From Lachnospiraceae bacterium (GTDB lineage Bacteria; Bacillota; Clostridia; Lachnospirales; Lachnospiraceae), in contig SVFJ01000026.1 in the NCBI GenBank assembly GCA_015056925.1, positions 1 to 34,491 of the forward strand: DNA of 34,491 nt, read 5' to 3'. The number at the start of each line of letters is the position of its first letter. The first letter of the stretch is position 1. Positions 24,247 through 32,769 of the stretch are shown here, piece by piece. The position numbers and the translations under genes are program-made. The notes beneath the pieces were generated by a model. That model was not told the origin of the DNA. It made no database searches and was given only the letters and a program-made list of their open reading frames with translations.

Positions 24247-26043
24247 ATGAAAAGACAATGCCTAATCGTTTGCTTGTGTACGGTGCTTATGTGTGGAATG
24301 GCAGGGTGCAGAGTGTCAGATGATGAAGGCACTCTGTCATCAGATATTGCGACAGAAGATTTCGAGATAGAAACGATGCAAGGGAATTTGAATGAATTTC
24401 TGCGATACGAAACTTCAAATAAGATACCTATAACAGATAATGATGCCGTATATGCGCAGGATGATGATTTAGAGGTTGTTACGATGTATCTTACGGTACA
24501 GCAGGGACGTGAGGTTGATGGAACCAATCACACCTGGGAAGAGGTGAATCAGTATTCGGCATACTACTATGATACGCTGGGAATAGAGCGTTATATGGTA
24601 GAGGGAGTGTTGCAGGTAGGCGATGAGAATGGACCTGTAGAAGGGGAATATGGGTACTATGCGATGTCACCGAATGTAACAGTTTCCATACGAGGACAGA
24701 CATCTACAAACCGTGAGCATAAGAATTATAAAATCAGCATTATGGACGGCAAAGGCAGTTATAAGAATCAGAAGGTAATTAATTTAAATAAGCATACAGG
24801 TGAGCTTTTACGATATCGCAATAAGCTTTGCTTTGATTTGATGGAAGAACTGCCGGGAATGATGAGTGCAAGAACGCAGTTTGTACATTTATATGTAAGA
24901 GACCTGACGCAGAGTGATAAGGCCGCTTTTGTGGATTACGGCTTATATACACATGTGGAACAGATTAATAAGACTTATTTAGAGAGTCATGGACTGGATA
25001 AGGATGGACATTTGTATAAGATTAATGAGTTTGAATTTTATACATATGAAGATGTAGTTATGCTCTCGGGAGACTCTGATTATGACGAGAAAAGGTTTGA
25101 AGAGCGGATAGAGATTAAGGGTGATGCTGACCATGAAAAGTTGGTTCGGATGCTGGAAGAATTAAATGATATGACGATACCTATTGAAGAAACTTTTTCC
25201 AAGTGGTTTGATGAGGAGAATGTGTTTTCGTGGTTGGCATTTCATATATTAATGGGTAATAAAGATACGCAGTCCAGAAATGTTTTCCTTTATAGTCCGT
25301 TGAATGTGGATAAGTGGTACTTTATTTCTTGGGATAATGATGGTGCGTTGTTTAGGACCGAGTATGCGTTAGCAGGAAAAAAGAACGGTTTGGAATGGGA
25401 AAACGGTATCAGTAATTACTGGGGAAATGTACTGTTTCGAAGAGTGCTTAAGTCGGAGGATTATCGACAGAAGCTTCATACCAAGATAGAAGAGTATCGT
25501 AGTCTGCTTACCGAGGATATGCTACAGGATAGGATAGCCGGATATGAGAGTGTGGTATATCCTTTTATCAGCAGATATCCGGATATCGAAAGCCTGAATG
25601 GTACGTTAAAGGAGCGGCAGACGGTGTATGAGAATCTTGCTTCTGAGATAGAGACAAATTATCAGGAGTATCTGGCAAGTTTGGAGAAGCCGATGCCATT
25701 TTTCATCGGTGTCCCATTGGTTACGGAAGCCGGAATCTATGTGAATTGGGATGTGGCATATTCATTTTCGGGAGATTTTGTCACATATACGGTGGAGTTA
25801 GATGATGATTATACTTTTGATACGCCGATTTATCAGGCAGAAGGAGTTTTACCCGGAATAACAATTTCACAGGAGCTTGAGGCCGGAAAGTATTTCATAC
25901 GTGTGAAAGCGACAGATGAATCGAATGATGAACAGTATGCTTTTGATTATTATTTAAGTGATGACGGTAAAGAGTATGGAGTAAAGAGTTTTTACCTTAC
26001 CAAAGATGGGCAGATTCTTGAAGAAACATATATAGAAGAGTAG
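24247..26043 (+). CDS. CotH-kinase-fold lipoprotein
   Basis: A 598-residue lipoprotein with a signal segment and lipobox (GMAGC, lipid Cys about 21). The middle matches the CotH family, atypical protein kinases first known from spore coats: SIRGQTSTNREHKNY (about 147-161), DYGLYTHVEQINKTYL, GNKDTQSRNVFLY (about 337-349) and FISWDNDGALF (about 359-369). The last of these is the metal-binding block. The C-terminal part (about 490-598) looks like a beta-sandwich (Fn3-like). Being anchored outside, it may act on surface proteins, or it may be a CotH relative used on extracellular structures such as cellulosome-like proteins. The start is ATG 24247 with AAGAGGG six bases upstream; a GTG at 24217 is in frame but poor. 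Confidence 0.8.
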   Translation: MKRQCLIVCLCTVLMCGMAGCRVSDDEGTLSSDIATEDFEIETMQGNLNEFLRYETSNKIPITDNDAVYAQDDDLEVVTMYLTVQQGREVDGTNHTWEEVNQYSAYYYDTLGIERYMVEGVLQVGDENGPVEGEYGYYAMSPNVTVSIRGQTSTNREHKNYKISIMDGKGSYKNQKVINLNKHTGELLRYRNKLCFDLMEELPGMMSARTQFVHLYVRDLTQSDKAAFVDYGLYTHVEQINKTYLESHGLDKDGHLYKINEFEFYTYEDVVMLSGDSDYDEKRFEERIEIKGDADHEKLVRMLEELNDMTIPIEETFSKWFDEENVFSWLAFHILMGNKDTQSRNVFLYSPLNVDKWYFISWDNDGALFRTEYALAGKKNGLEWENGISNYWGNVLFRRVLKSEDYRQKLHTKIEEYRSLLTEDMLQDRIAGYESVVYPFISRYPDIESLNGTLKERQTVYENLASEIETNYQEYLASLEKPMPFFIGVPLVTEAGIYVNWDVAYSFSGDFVTYTVELDDDYTFDTPIYQAEGVLPGITISQELEAGKYFIRVKATDESNDEQYAFDYYLSDDGKEYGVKSFYLTKDGQILEETYIEE

Positions 26044-26067
26044 GTAAGGCTTGAGCGTATTTTGCAC

Positions 26068-26096
26068 TTGATTAATTATTGTAGAAAGTATATAAT
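26068..26096 (+). promoter_or_regulatory. rnpB promoter
   Basis: TTGATT (26068-26073) and TATAAT (26091-26096) are separated by 17 bp. Transcription would begin around 26103, right at the first base pair of the RNase P RNA P1 stem. Confidence 0.85.
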
Positions 26097-26103
26097 GAAT
26101 CGG

Positions 26104-26464
26104 CAAGTGTGGCAAATAATCGCGGCCTCACGTAAGTGAGGGTGAGGAAAGTCCGGGCTTCATAGGGCAGGATGCCGGATAACGTCCGGTGGAGGTGACT
26201 CCAAGGCCAGTGCAACAGAAATATACCGCTTAGTTTACTAAGTAAGGGTGGAAAGGCAGTGTAAGAGACTACCGCCTCTAAGGTAACGAGGAGGGCACAT
26301 GTAAACCCCATCCGAAGCAAGACCAAGTAGGAAACGATAGGTTTGCCCGACCTGTTTTCAGGTAGGTCGCTTGAGGCTATCGGTAACGATAGTCCTAGAT
26401 AGATGATTATTCGCGCATCGGGAGACTGATGACGCCGACATAACCCGGCTTATCGCTACGCTTG
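26104..26464 (+). ncRNA. rnpB: RNase P RNA, bacterial type A-like
   Basis: The catalytic RNA that trims the 5' ends of pre-tRNAs. Conserved blocks are clear: GAGGAAAGTCCGGGCTTC (26140-26161 region), AGTGCAACAGAAATATACCGC, AAGGGTGGAAAGGCAGTGTAA, ACCCCATCCGAAGCAAGACCA (in part) and, near the 3' end, the GACATAACCCGGCTTAT block. The closing P1 stem pairs CAAGTGTGGC (26104-26113) with GCTACGCTTG (26455-26464), with two wobble pairs. The ends are inferred from P1, the promoter and the terminator. The overall layout suggests the ancestral type A rather than the Bacillus type B; this assignment needs a covariance-model fit. Confidence 0.95.
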
Positions 26465-26475
26465 TATTATCATGT

Positions 26476-26504
26476 AAAAAAGACCTGTTTTACAGGTCTT
26501 TTTT
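26476..26504. terminator. Bidirectional terminator of rnpB and the ArsR-type regulator
   Basis: AAAAAGACCTG (26476-26486) pairs with CAGGTCTTTTT (26493-26503), with a T run on both strands. It ends rnpB on the plus strand and can serve the leftward regulator gene. Confidence 0.9.
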
Positions 26505-26558
26505 GCTATAAAGAATTACGTGAATATTGCTACAGGACTTAGAAACATTGTGTTTAAG

Positions 26559-27482
26559 TTAAAAATTTACAAAAGGTGCGTAGTGGATACTGACTTTGAT
26601 ATCCTGATTATAATTTCCGAACCCTTTGCCAAATATAGTTAAACCGCCAACGTGTTGAGAGTCAGATTCTACAGCCATACGAAAGCGTAATTCACTTCTA
26701 AAATCGAGATTCAGATTATCAATTGTCACATCCGATATCTTCCAGCCATCAATAAATGTACCGCGTTTGTTGATAAGCAGTAACTTTAATAATCCATACT
26801 GATTCCAAATAGGTAACCACCAGTCAGGAGTATACAGTCCACGGGAATCACCAAAATCGCCCGGAGACAGCCAGGAACCTATACAGGTATCGTTGAGATA
26901 AAAACGAATATCGGAAGGCCATTCATTGTTTATTCCGGGAGCCTCAGAGCTTAACTCACAGGAAATGGACAACTGTGTAATCTTTTGGTTGGCCGGAATA
27001 AAGTTTGGAATATTATATTCTACAAAGCCTTCTGAAAACCAGAGAATATCAGCACTATATCTGTCTGGATGATTGAAATAACGTGGGTCGTCGATTTCGC
27101 CAATCATATTTTTATCAGAAGCAAGTCCGCATGTAGGGAATACTTTGTAGTTGGTATAGTGTCCGACCTTCACTTCTGTATTGTAGATATTTTTTAAATC
27201 AACTTCCTTTTCCATATCAATCAATATTTTGTCAAGATGAACGGAATATGCCTTTTGATTACCATGTCCGGTTGAATCATTAGCAACAGTAATAAGTCCG
27301 CAGCTTTCCAACTTCTTAATGTGTCCGGTCAAAGCACCATTAGAAATATTTAGCTGAGAAGCCAGTTCGTTCATACTGATATTATTATTCTCCAGCAATA
27401 TATTTAGCAAATCGAGGCGGACTTCGGATGCCAGTGCTTTGTATATCTCAAGTCCGTCCTTTAAAGATGTAATATGTAACAT
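26559..27482 (-). CDS. ArsR-type winged-helix regulator with large C-terminal beta-rich domain
   Basis: A 307-residue protein. The N-terminal 80 residues are a winged helix of the ArsR class: EIYKALASEVRLDLLNILLE, then the recognition helix region LASQLNISNGALTGHIKKLE and the wing. No metal-binding cysteine motif is seen in the DNA-binding helix. The remaining 220 residues are rich in aromatic and beta-forming residues (FYLNDTCIGSWLSPGDFGDS, PDWWLPIWNQYG) and look like a sugar-sensing jelly-roll-type domain, though I cannot name it. It is divergent from the ABC sugar operon, so it probably controls that operon in response to an arabino-oligosaccharide (inference). The ATG has AGGAGG six bases upstream. 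Confidence 0.8.
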   Translation of the reverse strand: MLHITSLKDGLEIYKALASEVRLDLLNILLENNNISMNELASQLNISNGALTGHIKKLESCGLITVANDSTGHGNQKAYSVHLDKILIDMEKEVDLKNIYNTEVKVGHYTNYKVFPTCGLASDKNMIGEIDDPRYFNHPDRYSADILWFSEGFVEYNIPNFIPANQKITQLSISCELSSEAPGINNEWPSDIRFYLNDTCIGSWLSPGDFGDSRGLYTPDWWLPIWNQYGLLKLLLINKRGTFIDGWKISDVTIDNLNLDFRSELRFRMAVESDSQHVGGLTIFGKGFGNYNQDIKVSIHYAPFVNF

Positions 27483-27523
27483 GATTAACCTCCTGAGTGA
27501 AGTTATAGATAGTTTATAAAAAA

Positions 27524-27552
27524 AGTATATTGAAAAAAAATGTAAGAGTCAA
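27524..27552 (-). promoter_or_regulatory. Promoter of the ArsR-type regulator
   Basis: On the minus strand TTGACT (27552-27547) and TATACT (27529-27524) are separated by exactly 17 bp, about 40 bases upstream of the start codon. Confidence 0.75.
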
Positions 27553-27705
27553 TTCAATAAATTATTTTGAGAGGATTGATTTGGATAAAATAGTTAATTT
27601 AAAAGTGAAATGCACAGAAGTATATAAAATACTTTAAAAAAATATACCATTACATACATTTATCAAAGTAATTTAGATAAACTTAAAATAATTTAGGTTT
27701 TTCTA

Positions 27706-27789
27706 TTGACATTGTATACTGTAACATGTAAAATCACGGTTGTAAGGGGCAAAGTTGACATAAGGAATGAAAAAGGATTATGTGATTTT
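27706..27789 (+). promoter_or_regulatory. Promoter and putative operator of the ABC-arabinanase operon
   Basis: TTGACA (27706-27711), a 17-bp spacer and TAAAAT (27729-27734) with an upstream TG make a strong promoter. The leader is about 85 nt. AAAATCAC (27730-27737), overlapping the -10, has its inverted copy GTGATTTT at 27782-27789. The spacer carries a weaker ACAT-ATGT dyad around TGTATACTGTAAC. A second TTGACA at 27755-27760 lacks a good -10. These dyads are candidate operators for the divergent regulator. The rest of 27553-27705 is AT-rich with nothing else recognisable. Confidence 0.7.
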
Positions 27790-27827
27790 GTACACTTGTA
27801 ACAAATAGTTTTTATGGGAGGATTATC

Positions 27828-29234
27828 ATGAAGAAGAGAGTATTGGCAACTTTATTGAGCGTTGCATTAACAGGCTGTATGCTCACGGGCTGTGGCGACA
27901 AGACAGCAGAGACTACTACCAGTGCAGAGGATACAGCGGCTGGTGAGGAAGCGGTTGCAACAGAAGAAGAGATTCCGACATCAACATTTGGTGACCCAAA
28001 TGGAACACATTTGGATATGTGGACCTTTGTTGAGATTCATGGACAGCATTATGGAAATATGGTTGAAATCTGGAATGAGCAGAATCCGGACAAAACCATT
28101 GAAATTACATGTACTACATATCCATATGCAGATATGCATACCAAGTTACTTACATCTTTAACAGCTGGTACAGGTGCACCTGATATTTGTGATGTTGAGA
28201 TTGGACAGTTCCCTAATGTTGTAGCAGGATTGGATACATGGTTATTGCCACTGAATGATGCTGCAGCACCTTATCTAGATACTATGGTTCCTGCAAGAAT
28301 GGATGTATATGCAGGTTCAGATGGAAATTATTACGGAGCGCCATATCATGTAGGTGCATTTGTAATGTACTATAATCTTGCAGTGCTTGAAGAGGCTGGT
28401 ATTACACAGGCAGATGTTGATGCTGTTGTAACATGGGATGATTATGCAGCATTAGGCGAAAGATATTTGGAAGCAATCGGTCGTCCGGAAGGCAAGTATT
28501 GGACATGTGTTGATACAGCAGGTGTTGACTGGCAGTGGATTGCGATGGCAGAGTACGGTGATGATTGGACAGGTGGCTTTGACGGCAAGGCAAATGTTCA
28601 GCTTGAGTCAGTTCGCAAGATGTTGACTATGGAAAAAGAGTGGTTAGATAGTGGATTAGCTCAGGTTTCACCAGATGGTCATGTGGATTTAGAGGCCGGT
28701 TTCCAGAATATCTTAGACCATAATATTGTTTCATTCCCTAAGGCAATGTGGTACATGAGCAGATTTACAAACTATATGCCGGAGGAAAAGGGTAACTGGT
28801 ATATTGCAAAGTGTCCTGTATTTGAAGAAGGTCAGCCATGTTCCGTTGGTGTAGGTGGTACCGGTACAGTTGTAACACAGCAGTCTGCTAATAAAGAATT
28901 GGCAGCAGAATTCCTTTGCTGGGCAAAGATGTCTAACGAAGGTGAGCAGCTTATTTGGGATAATTTAGGATTTGATGTATGTAATACAGTATTATGGAAC
29001 GATGATAAGTTTGCACATGATGATAACAATCAGTACAATGCATTCTTTAGAAATTACCCATACGACGTATTATATGAAATCAGAAATGATATTGGAAAAA
29101 TTTACTCAGTTGCAATTAGTCCAACAATTAATGAGCAGATGTGTAATGTAACACTCAATGACATTTTTGAAAATGGTGTTAGTGTTGACGATGCATTGCA
29201 GGCAGCTCAGGATGTTATAGATTTAGAGCAGTAA
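27828..29234 (+). CDS. ABC sugar-binding lipoprotein (family 1 solute-binding protein)
   Basis: A 468-residue extracellular binding protein with a signal peptide and two overlapping lipoboxes (LTGC at 14-17 and 19-22); either Cys could be lipidated. The mature protein has the fold pattern of MalE-like oligosaccharide binders: MVEIWNEQNPDKTIEI, LTAGTGAPDICDVE, YGAPYHVGAFVMYYN and AAEFLCWAKMSNEGEQ. It delivers a sugar, probably an arabino-oligosaccharide given the neighbours, to the permeases encoded next. GGGAGG precedes the ATG. A terminator-like hairpin separates it from the permease genes, which would give the usual excess of binding protein over permease. No ATPase gene is present, so a shared MsmX-type ATPase is expected elsewhere. 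Confidence 0.93.
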   Translation: MKKRVLATLLSVALTGCMLTGCGDKTAETTTSAEDTAAGEEAVATEEEIPTSTFGDPNGTHLDMWTFVEIHGQHYGNMVEIWNEQNPDKTIEITCTTYPYADMHTKLLTSLTAGTGAPDICDVEIGQFPNVVAGLDTWLLPLNDAAAPYLDTMVPARMDVYAGSDGNYYGAPYHVGAFVMYYNLAVLEEAGITQADVDAVVTWDDYAALGERYLEAIGRPEGKYWTCVDTAGVDWQWIAMAEYGDDWTGGFDGKANVQLESVRKMLTMEKEWLDSGLAQVSPDGHVDLEAGFQNILDHNIVSFPKAMWYMSRFTNYMPEEKGNWYIAKCPVFEEGQPCSVGVGGTGTVVTQQSANKELAAEFLCWAKMSNEGEQLIWDNLGFDVCNTVLWNDDKFAHDDNNQYNAFFRNYPYDVLYEIRNDIGKIYSVAISPTINEQMCNVTLNDIFENGVSVDDALQAAQDVIDLEQ

Positions 29235-29242
29235 ATGTATAC

Positions 29243-29271
29243 AAGGGGATTGCGCATACAATCCCCTTTTT
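29243..29271 (+). terminator. Intra-operon attenuating terminator
   Basis: AAGGGGATTG (29243-29252) pairs with CAATCCCCTT (29259-29268) around six bases and is followed by a T run. Partial read-through would feed the two permease genes. Confidence 0.85.
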
Positions 29272-29304
29272 CTATGTTTACTACGGAAGGAAAAGGTAGT
29301 GTAT

Positions 29305-30204
29305 ATGAATAAAGTAAGAAAGCTGTTTTATTCAAAAAAGGTGGCACCGTATGTATTTGTGTGTCCTTTCATATTAAGCTTTATGTTTTTTTGGATATAT
29401 CCTTTGATTAGTACCGGTATGATGAGTTTCCAAGATATTACACCTACCGGAACAGACTGGATAGGATTTAACAATTATAAGAAGTTGGTGAAGGATACCG
29501 TATTTCATACAGCGATATTGAATAGCTTTGAGTATATGGCATTAACATTGGTTTTATTAATTCCATTCCCGATGCTGTTTGCTGTTTTGATAGATTCAAG
29601 ATTGGTTAAGGCAAAAGGCTTTTGGAAGGCCTGCCTGTATGTGCCGGCATTAACTTCTGTTGTTATTTCAGGTACTTTATTCCGACTCATGTTTTCAGAA
29701 TATCCAACAGGCCAAATGAATATGTTGACTTCTGCGTTGGGATTGGGAACCTTTAAGTGGTTGAAGATGAAAGCAACCGGACTTTCTGCGCTGTTAATTG
29801 TATGTTGCTGGCGTTGGACGGGAGTTAATATGTTGTATTTTATTTCAGGATTAAAGGCAATTGATACATCCTTATATGAGTCAGCGGATATTGATGGTGC
29901 GTCAGCATGGCAGAAGTTTAGATATGTGACGGTTCCATTATTAAAGCCAACAATTATATATGTAATTACAATCAGTGTATATGCAGGACTTTCTATGTTT
30001 ATGGAATCATATATGCTGTGGGCAGGACCGGATTCACCTAACAATATCGGTCTTACCATTGTAGGATATCTATATAAGCGTGGTATTACCAAGAATCAGC
30101 TAGGCTATGGAAGTGCTGTCGGAATTGTACTTTTGGTAATTGCATTGGCTATTAACATGGTTCAGCTGATTATGAATGGAACATTTAAAAAGGAGGAAGA
30201 TTAG
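29305..30204 (+). CDS. ABC sugar permease, MalF/AraP-like
   Basis: A 299-residue permease with six predicted helices. The EAA loop that contacts the ATPase is clear (ESADIDGASAWQKFRYVTVP, about 193-212). Family marks include an N-terminal helix beginning YVFVCPFILSFMFFWIYP. The ATG at 29305 follows a GGAAAAGG stretch; the in-frame GTG at 29299 sits too near it. It pairs with the following gene to form the membrane channel. AraP-type naming would imply arabino-oligosaccharide specificity, which sequence alone cannot prove. Confidence 0.92.
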   Translation: MNKVRKLFYSKKVAPYVFVCPFILSFMFFWIYPLISTGMMSFQDITPTGTDWIGFNNYKKLVKDTVFHTAILNSFEYMALTLVLLIPFPMLFAVLIDSRLVKAKGFWKACLYVPALTSVVISGTLFRLMFSEYPTGQMNMLTSALGLGTFKWLKMKATGLSALLIVCCWRWTGVNMLYFISGLKAIDTSLYESADIDGASAWQKFRYVTVPLLKPTIIYVITISVYAGLSMFMESYMLWAGPDSPNNIGLTIVGYLYKRGITKNQLGYGSAVGIVLLVIALAINMVQLIMNGTFKKEED

Positions 30205-30205
30205 T

Positions 30206-31090
30206 ATGGCAAATAAATCCTCTAACCCAAAAGAAGGAATGGGAATGACAATGAAAAGAAGGATATTTAGTGTATTGGCAACAGCATGGTTTGCAGCACT
30301 GTCCTTTATTATTGCTTTTCCGCTTGTGGCTGGTCTGATTGCTTCTTTTAGACCAGGAACAGAGCTGATACGTCGAGGCTTAAGTATTGATTTGGACTTT
30401 AGTACGATGACGTTAGATAATTACAAATACTTATTTGGAAATAACGTTGATTCACAAAGATACTTTATGTGGTTTAAGAATAGCTTGATTTTAACTTTCG
30501 TATCTGTTGTGCTTACGTTGATTGTTTGTTATTTCGTGGCATATGGATTAAGTATGTATGAATACAAGTTAAAAAATCTACTTTTCTTTCTTGTAATTGC
30601 TACAATGATGGTTCCGTTTGAGATTTTAATTCTTCCTTTATATAAGGAGATGATTACGCTAAAATTAATTGATACAATGGCTGGTGTTATTATGCCGGGA
30701 ATCTGTAGTGCGTCAACAATCTTTTTCTTTAGACAGTATATGATAGGGTTGCCCAAGGAACTGTTGGATGCAGGAAGAATTGATGGTGCAACAGAGTATG
30801 GAATTTGTATTAAAATCATGTTACCAATCACAAAGCCTGCTTTTGCAGCGATGTCAATTCTGTGTGCTATGGGAGCTTGGAATAATGTATTGTGGCCAAT
30901 GCTGGTATATCGTAGCGCAGAAAAGTTTACGCTTCCGATTGGTTTAAATACACTATTAACACCATATGGAAATAACTATGATGTTTTGATTGCAGGTTCT
31001 ATGTTTGGTATTATACCTGTATTTATTGTATTCTTATGCTTCCAGAAGTATTTTATTGAAGGCTTAACAGCAGGTGCAGTAAAGGGCTAA
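30206..31090 (+). CDS. ABC sugar permease, MalG/AraQ-like
   Basis: A 294-residue second permease with six predicted helices and the EAA loop DAGRIDGATEYGICIKIMLP. The conserved C-terminus (QKYFIEGLTAGAVKG) is typical of MalG-class proteins. The start is ATG 30206 with GGAGG about nine bases upstream; the frame is open ten codons further into the previous gene but without a ribosome site. Only one base separates it from the upstream stop codon, so expression is coupled. Confidence 0.92.
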   Translation: MANKSSNPKEGMGMTMKRRIFSVLATAWFAALSFIIAFPLVAGLIASFRPGTELIRRGLSIDLDFSTMTLDNYKYLFGNNVDSQRYFMWFKNSLILTFVSVVLTLIVCYFVAYGLSMYEYKLKNLLFFLVIATMMVPFEILILPLYKEMITLKLIDTMAGVIMPGICSASTIFFFRQYMIGLPKELLDAGRIDGATEYGICIKIMLPITKPAFAAMSILCAMGAWNNVLWPMLVYRSAEKFTLPIGLNTLLTPYGNNYDVLIAGSMFGIIPVFIVFLCFQKYFIEGLTAGAVKG

Positions 31091-31120
31091 AATGATTTAG
31101 AGATAGAGAGGATAGTGAAG

Positions 31121-31870
31121 ATGGGTAATATTCAAGAAATGAAAATTGAGCATGGTAACAGACAAATAGATGGTATTTTCTATGCACCCAATGAAGAGGG
31201 TCAGTATCCTGTCGTCATTTTTAGTCATGGATATAATGGACACAAAAACGATTTTGACAGTACTGCGAAGTATTTGATGAGTCAGGGGATTTGTTCATTT
31301 ACATTTACTTTTACGGGTGGTTCAACAAGAGACGAGAGTGGCATGCCAACGACTGCGATGACTTTATTTACAGAGATGGAGGATTTGCAGGCGGTGATTT
31401 CTTTTGTGAAAGGACTTGAACAGGTGGATTCTTCTAATATATTTGCTTTTGGCGGAAGTCAGGGTGGTTTGGTAACTGCCCTGACTGTTGATGATATGTC
31501 TGAACACATCAAAGGCATGATTCTTTTATATCCGGCATTTTGTATTGCTGAGAACTGGAATAAACGATTTCCTAAGCTGGAGGATATTCCTGAAGAAGAG
31601 GAACTTTGGGGAATGAAGCTGGGAAGAGGATTTTTTGAAAGCATACATGGATATGATGTATACAAACATATAGGAAAATATAGAAACAATATACTGGTTA
31701 TGCACGGAGACAAGGACCCGATTGTAGATATAGAATTTAGTCAGAGGGTAATGAACATTTATTCTAATATGCAATTGGAAGTTTTCAAAGGTGAAGGGCA
31801 TGGATTCTCTTTGGAAGCGACCAAACGTATGTCAGAGCTGCTTGGAAGGTTTGTAAAGGAAAATATTTAA
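31121..31870 (+). CDS. Alpha/beta hydrolase, feruloyl-esterase-like (Est1E type)
   Basis: A 249-residue cytoplasmic serine hydrolase. The fold pattern is VVIFSHGYNGHKNDF (oxyanion region), then GGSQGG with nucleophile S113, the acid in GDKDP (D199 likely) and H227 in GEGHGF. Length and motif spacing match Butyrivibrio proteoclasticus Est1E, a cinnamoyl/feruloyl esterase, as I recall it; no alignment was run. The start is ATG 31121 with AGAGAGG nine bases upstream. It sits 30 bp after the permease genes, so it would remove ferulate or another acyl group from imported oligosaccharides. Other small acyl esters cannot be excluded. Confidence 0.82.
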   Translation: MGNIQEMKIEHGNRQIDGIFYAPNEEGQYPVVIFSHGYNGHKNDFDSTAKYLMSQGICSFTFTFTGGSTRDESGMPTTAMTLFTEMEDLQAVISFVKGLEQVDSSNIFAFGGSQGGLVTALTVDDMSEHIKGMILLYPAFCIAENWNKRFPKLEDIPEEEELWGMKLGRGFFESIHGYDVYKHIGKYRNNILVMHGDKDPIVDIEFSQRVMNIYSNMQLEVFKGEGHGFSLEATKRMSELLGRFVKENI

Positions 31871-31880
31871 GGTGATAGAT

Positions 31881-32753
31881 ATGTTAAAGAAATTCTTAGA
31901 TGTTGACAAAGAGTATTATCAGTCGTGTAAAAATGCAGGAACACTGCAGAGAATATATTATTCGACAAACACATATGATGAAGAAGCTAAAAGGATAGAG
32001 AAGAATGCGTTGGTTTATCTTCCGTATGGTTATGGAAAGTCTGAGGAAGCATATGATGTATTTTACCTAATGCATGGTGGCGGAGGAAACTCTGATGAAA
32101 TATTTGGAGGTTTGGAAGCAAAAACAGATTTGAAAAATATTTTAGACAATATGATTGAACAAAAGCTGATAAAGCCTTTGATTGTGGTTACACCTTCCTT
32201 CTATTATGAGGGATGCACAGATGCATTGACAGTACGTAAAGAGGCAAAAGAATTAACACAGAATTTTCATCATGAGTTAGTAAATAATCTTATTCCGACG
32301 ATTGAAAGCTTTTTCTTAGCAAAGACAGGCAGAGAGCATAGGGCATTTGGCGGCTACTCCATGGGAGCAGAGGCAACGTGGAATGTATTTGCAAAATGTC
32401 TGGATGAATTTAAGTATTTTTTGCCAATGAGCGGAGACTGTTGGGCTGTGAAGATACAGGGAGGAGAGCTCTGTCCGAAGGAAACAGTGGATTATTTGGA
32501 AAATGCGATTGTAAAAGCCGGCAAGGCTACAGAGGATTATCGCATATTTATATGTGTAGGAGATAATGGAGTAGCGTATCAACCGCTCAATACGATGGTG
32601 CAGGAGATGCGTTTGCGAAAACAAAGTTTTGTATTTGGGCAGGGATTTCAGAATAGTAATGTAATATATTGTGTAGCAGAAGGCGGAGAACATACATATG
32701 AATATTGCTACAAATATATATGGAATGCTTTACCTTATTTCTTTAAGAAATAG
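31881..32753 (+). CDS. CE1-family carbohydrate esterase (esterase D-like)
   Basis: A 290-residue alpha/beta hydrolase of the putative-esterase (CE1) family, which includes feruloyl and acetyl-xylan esterases. Landmarks are ALVYLPYGYG, VFYLMHGGGGNSDE (oxyanion loop), AFGGYSMGAEATW with nucleophile S160, and a catalytic H271 in GGEHTYEY. There is no signal peptide, so it should be cytoplasmic, acting on imported sugars alongside the previous esterase. ATG 31881 follows AAGGTGAT; GTG 31872 overlaps that site. Two esterases of different families in one operon suggests two kinds of acyl decoration or linkage position. Confidence 0.85.
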   Translation: MLKKFLDVDKEYYQSCKNAGTLQRIYYSTNTYDEEAKRIEKNALVYLPYGYGKSEEAYDVFYLMHGGGGNSDEIFGGLEAKTDLKNILDNMIEQKLIKPLIVVTPSFYYEGCTDALTVRKEAKELTQNFHHELVNNLIPTIESFFLAKTGREHRAFGGYSMGAEATWNVFAKCLDEFKYFLPMSGDCWAVKIQGGELCPKETVDYLENAIVKAGKATEDYRIFICVGDNGVAYQPLNTMVQEMRLRKQSFVFGQGFQNSNVIYCVAEGGEHTYEYCYKYIWNALPYFFKK

Positions 32754-32769
32754 GTTTTGAGGAGAAAAG

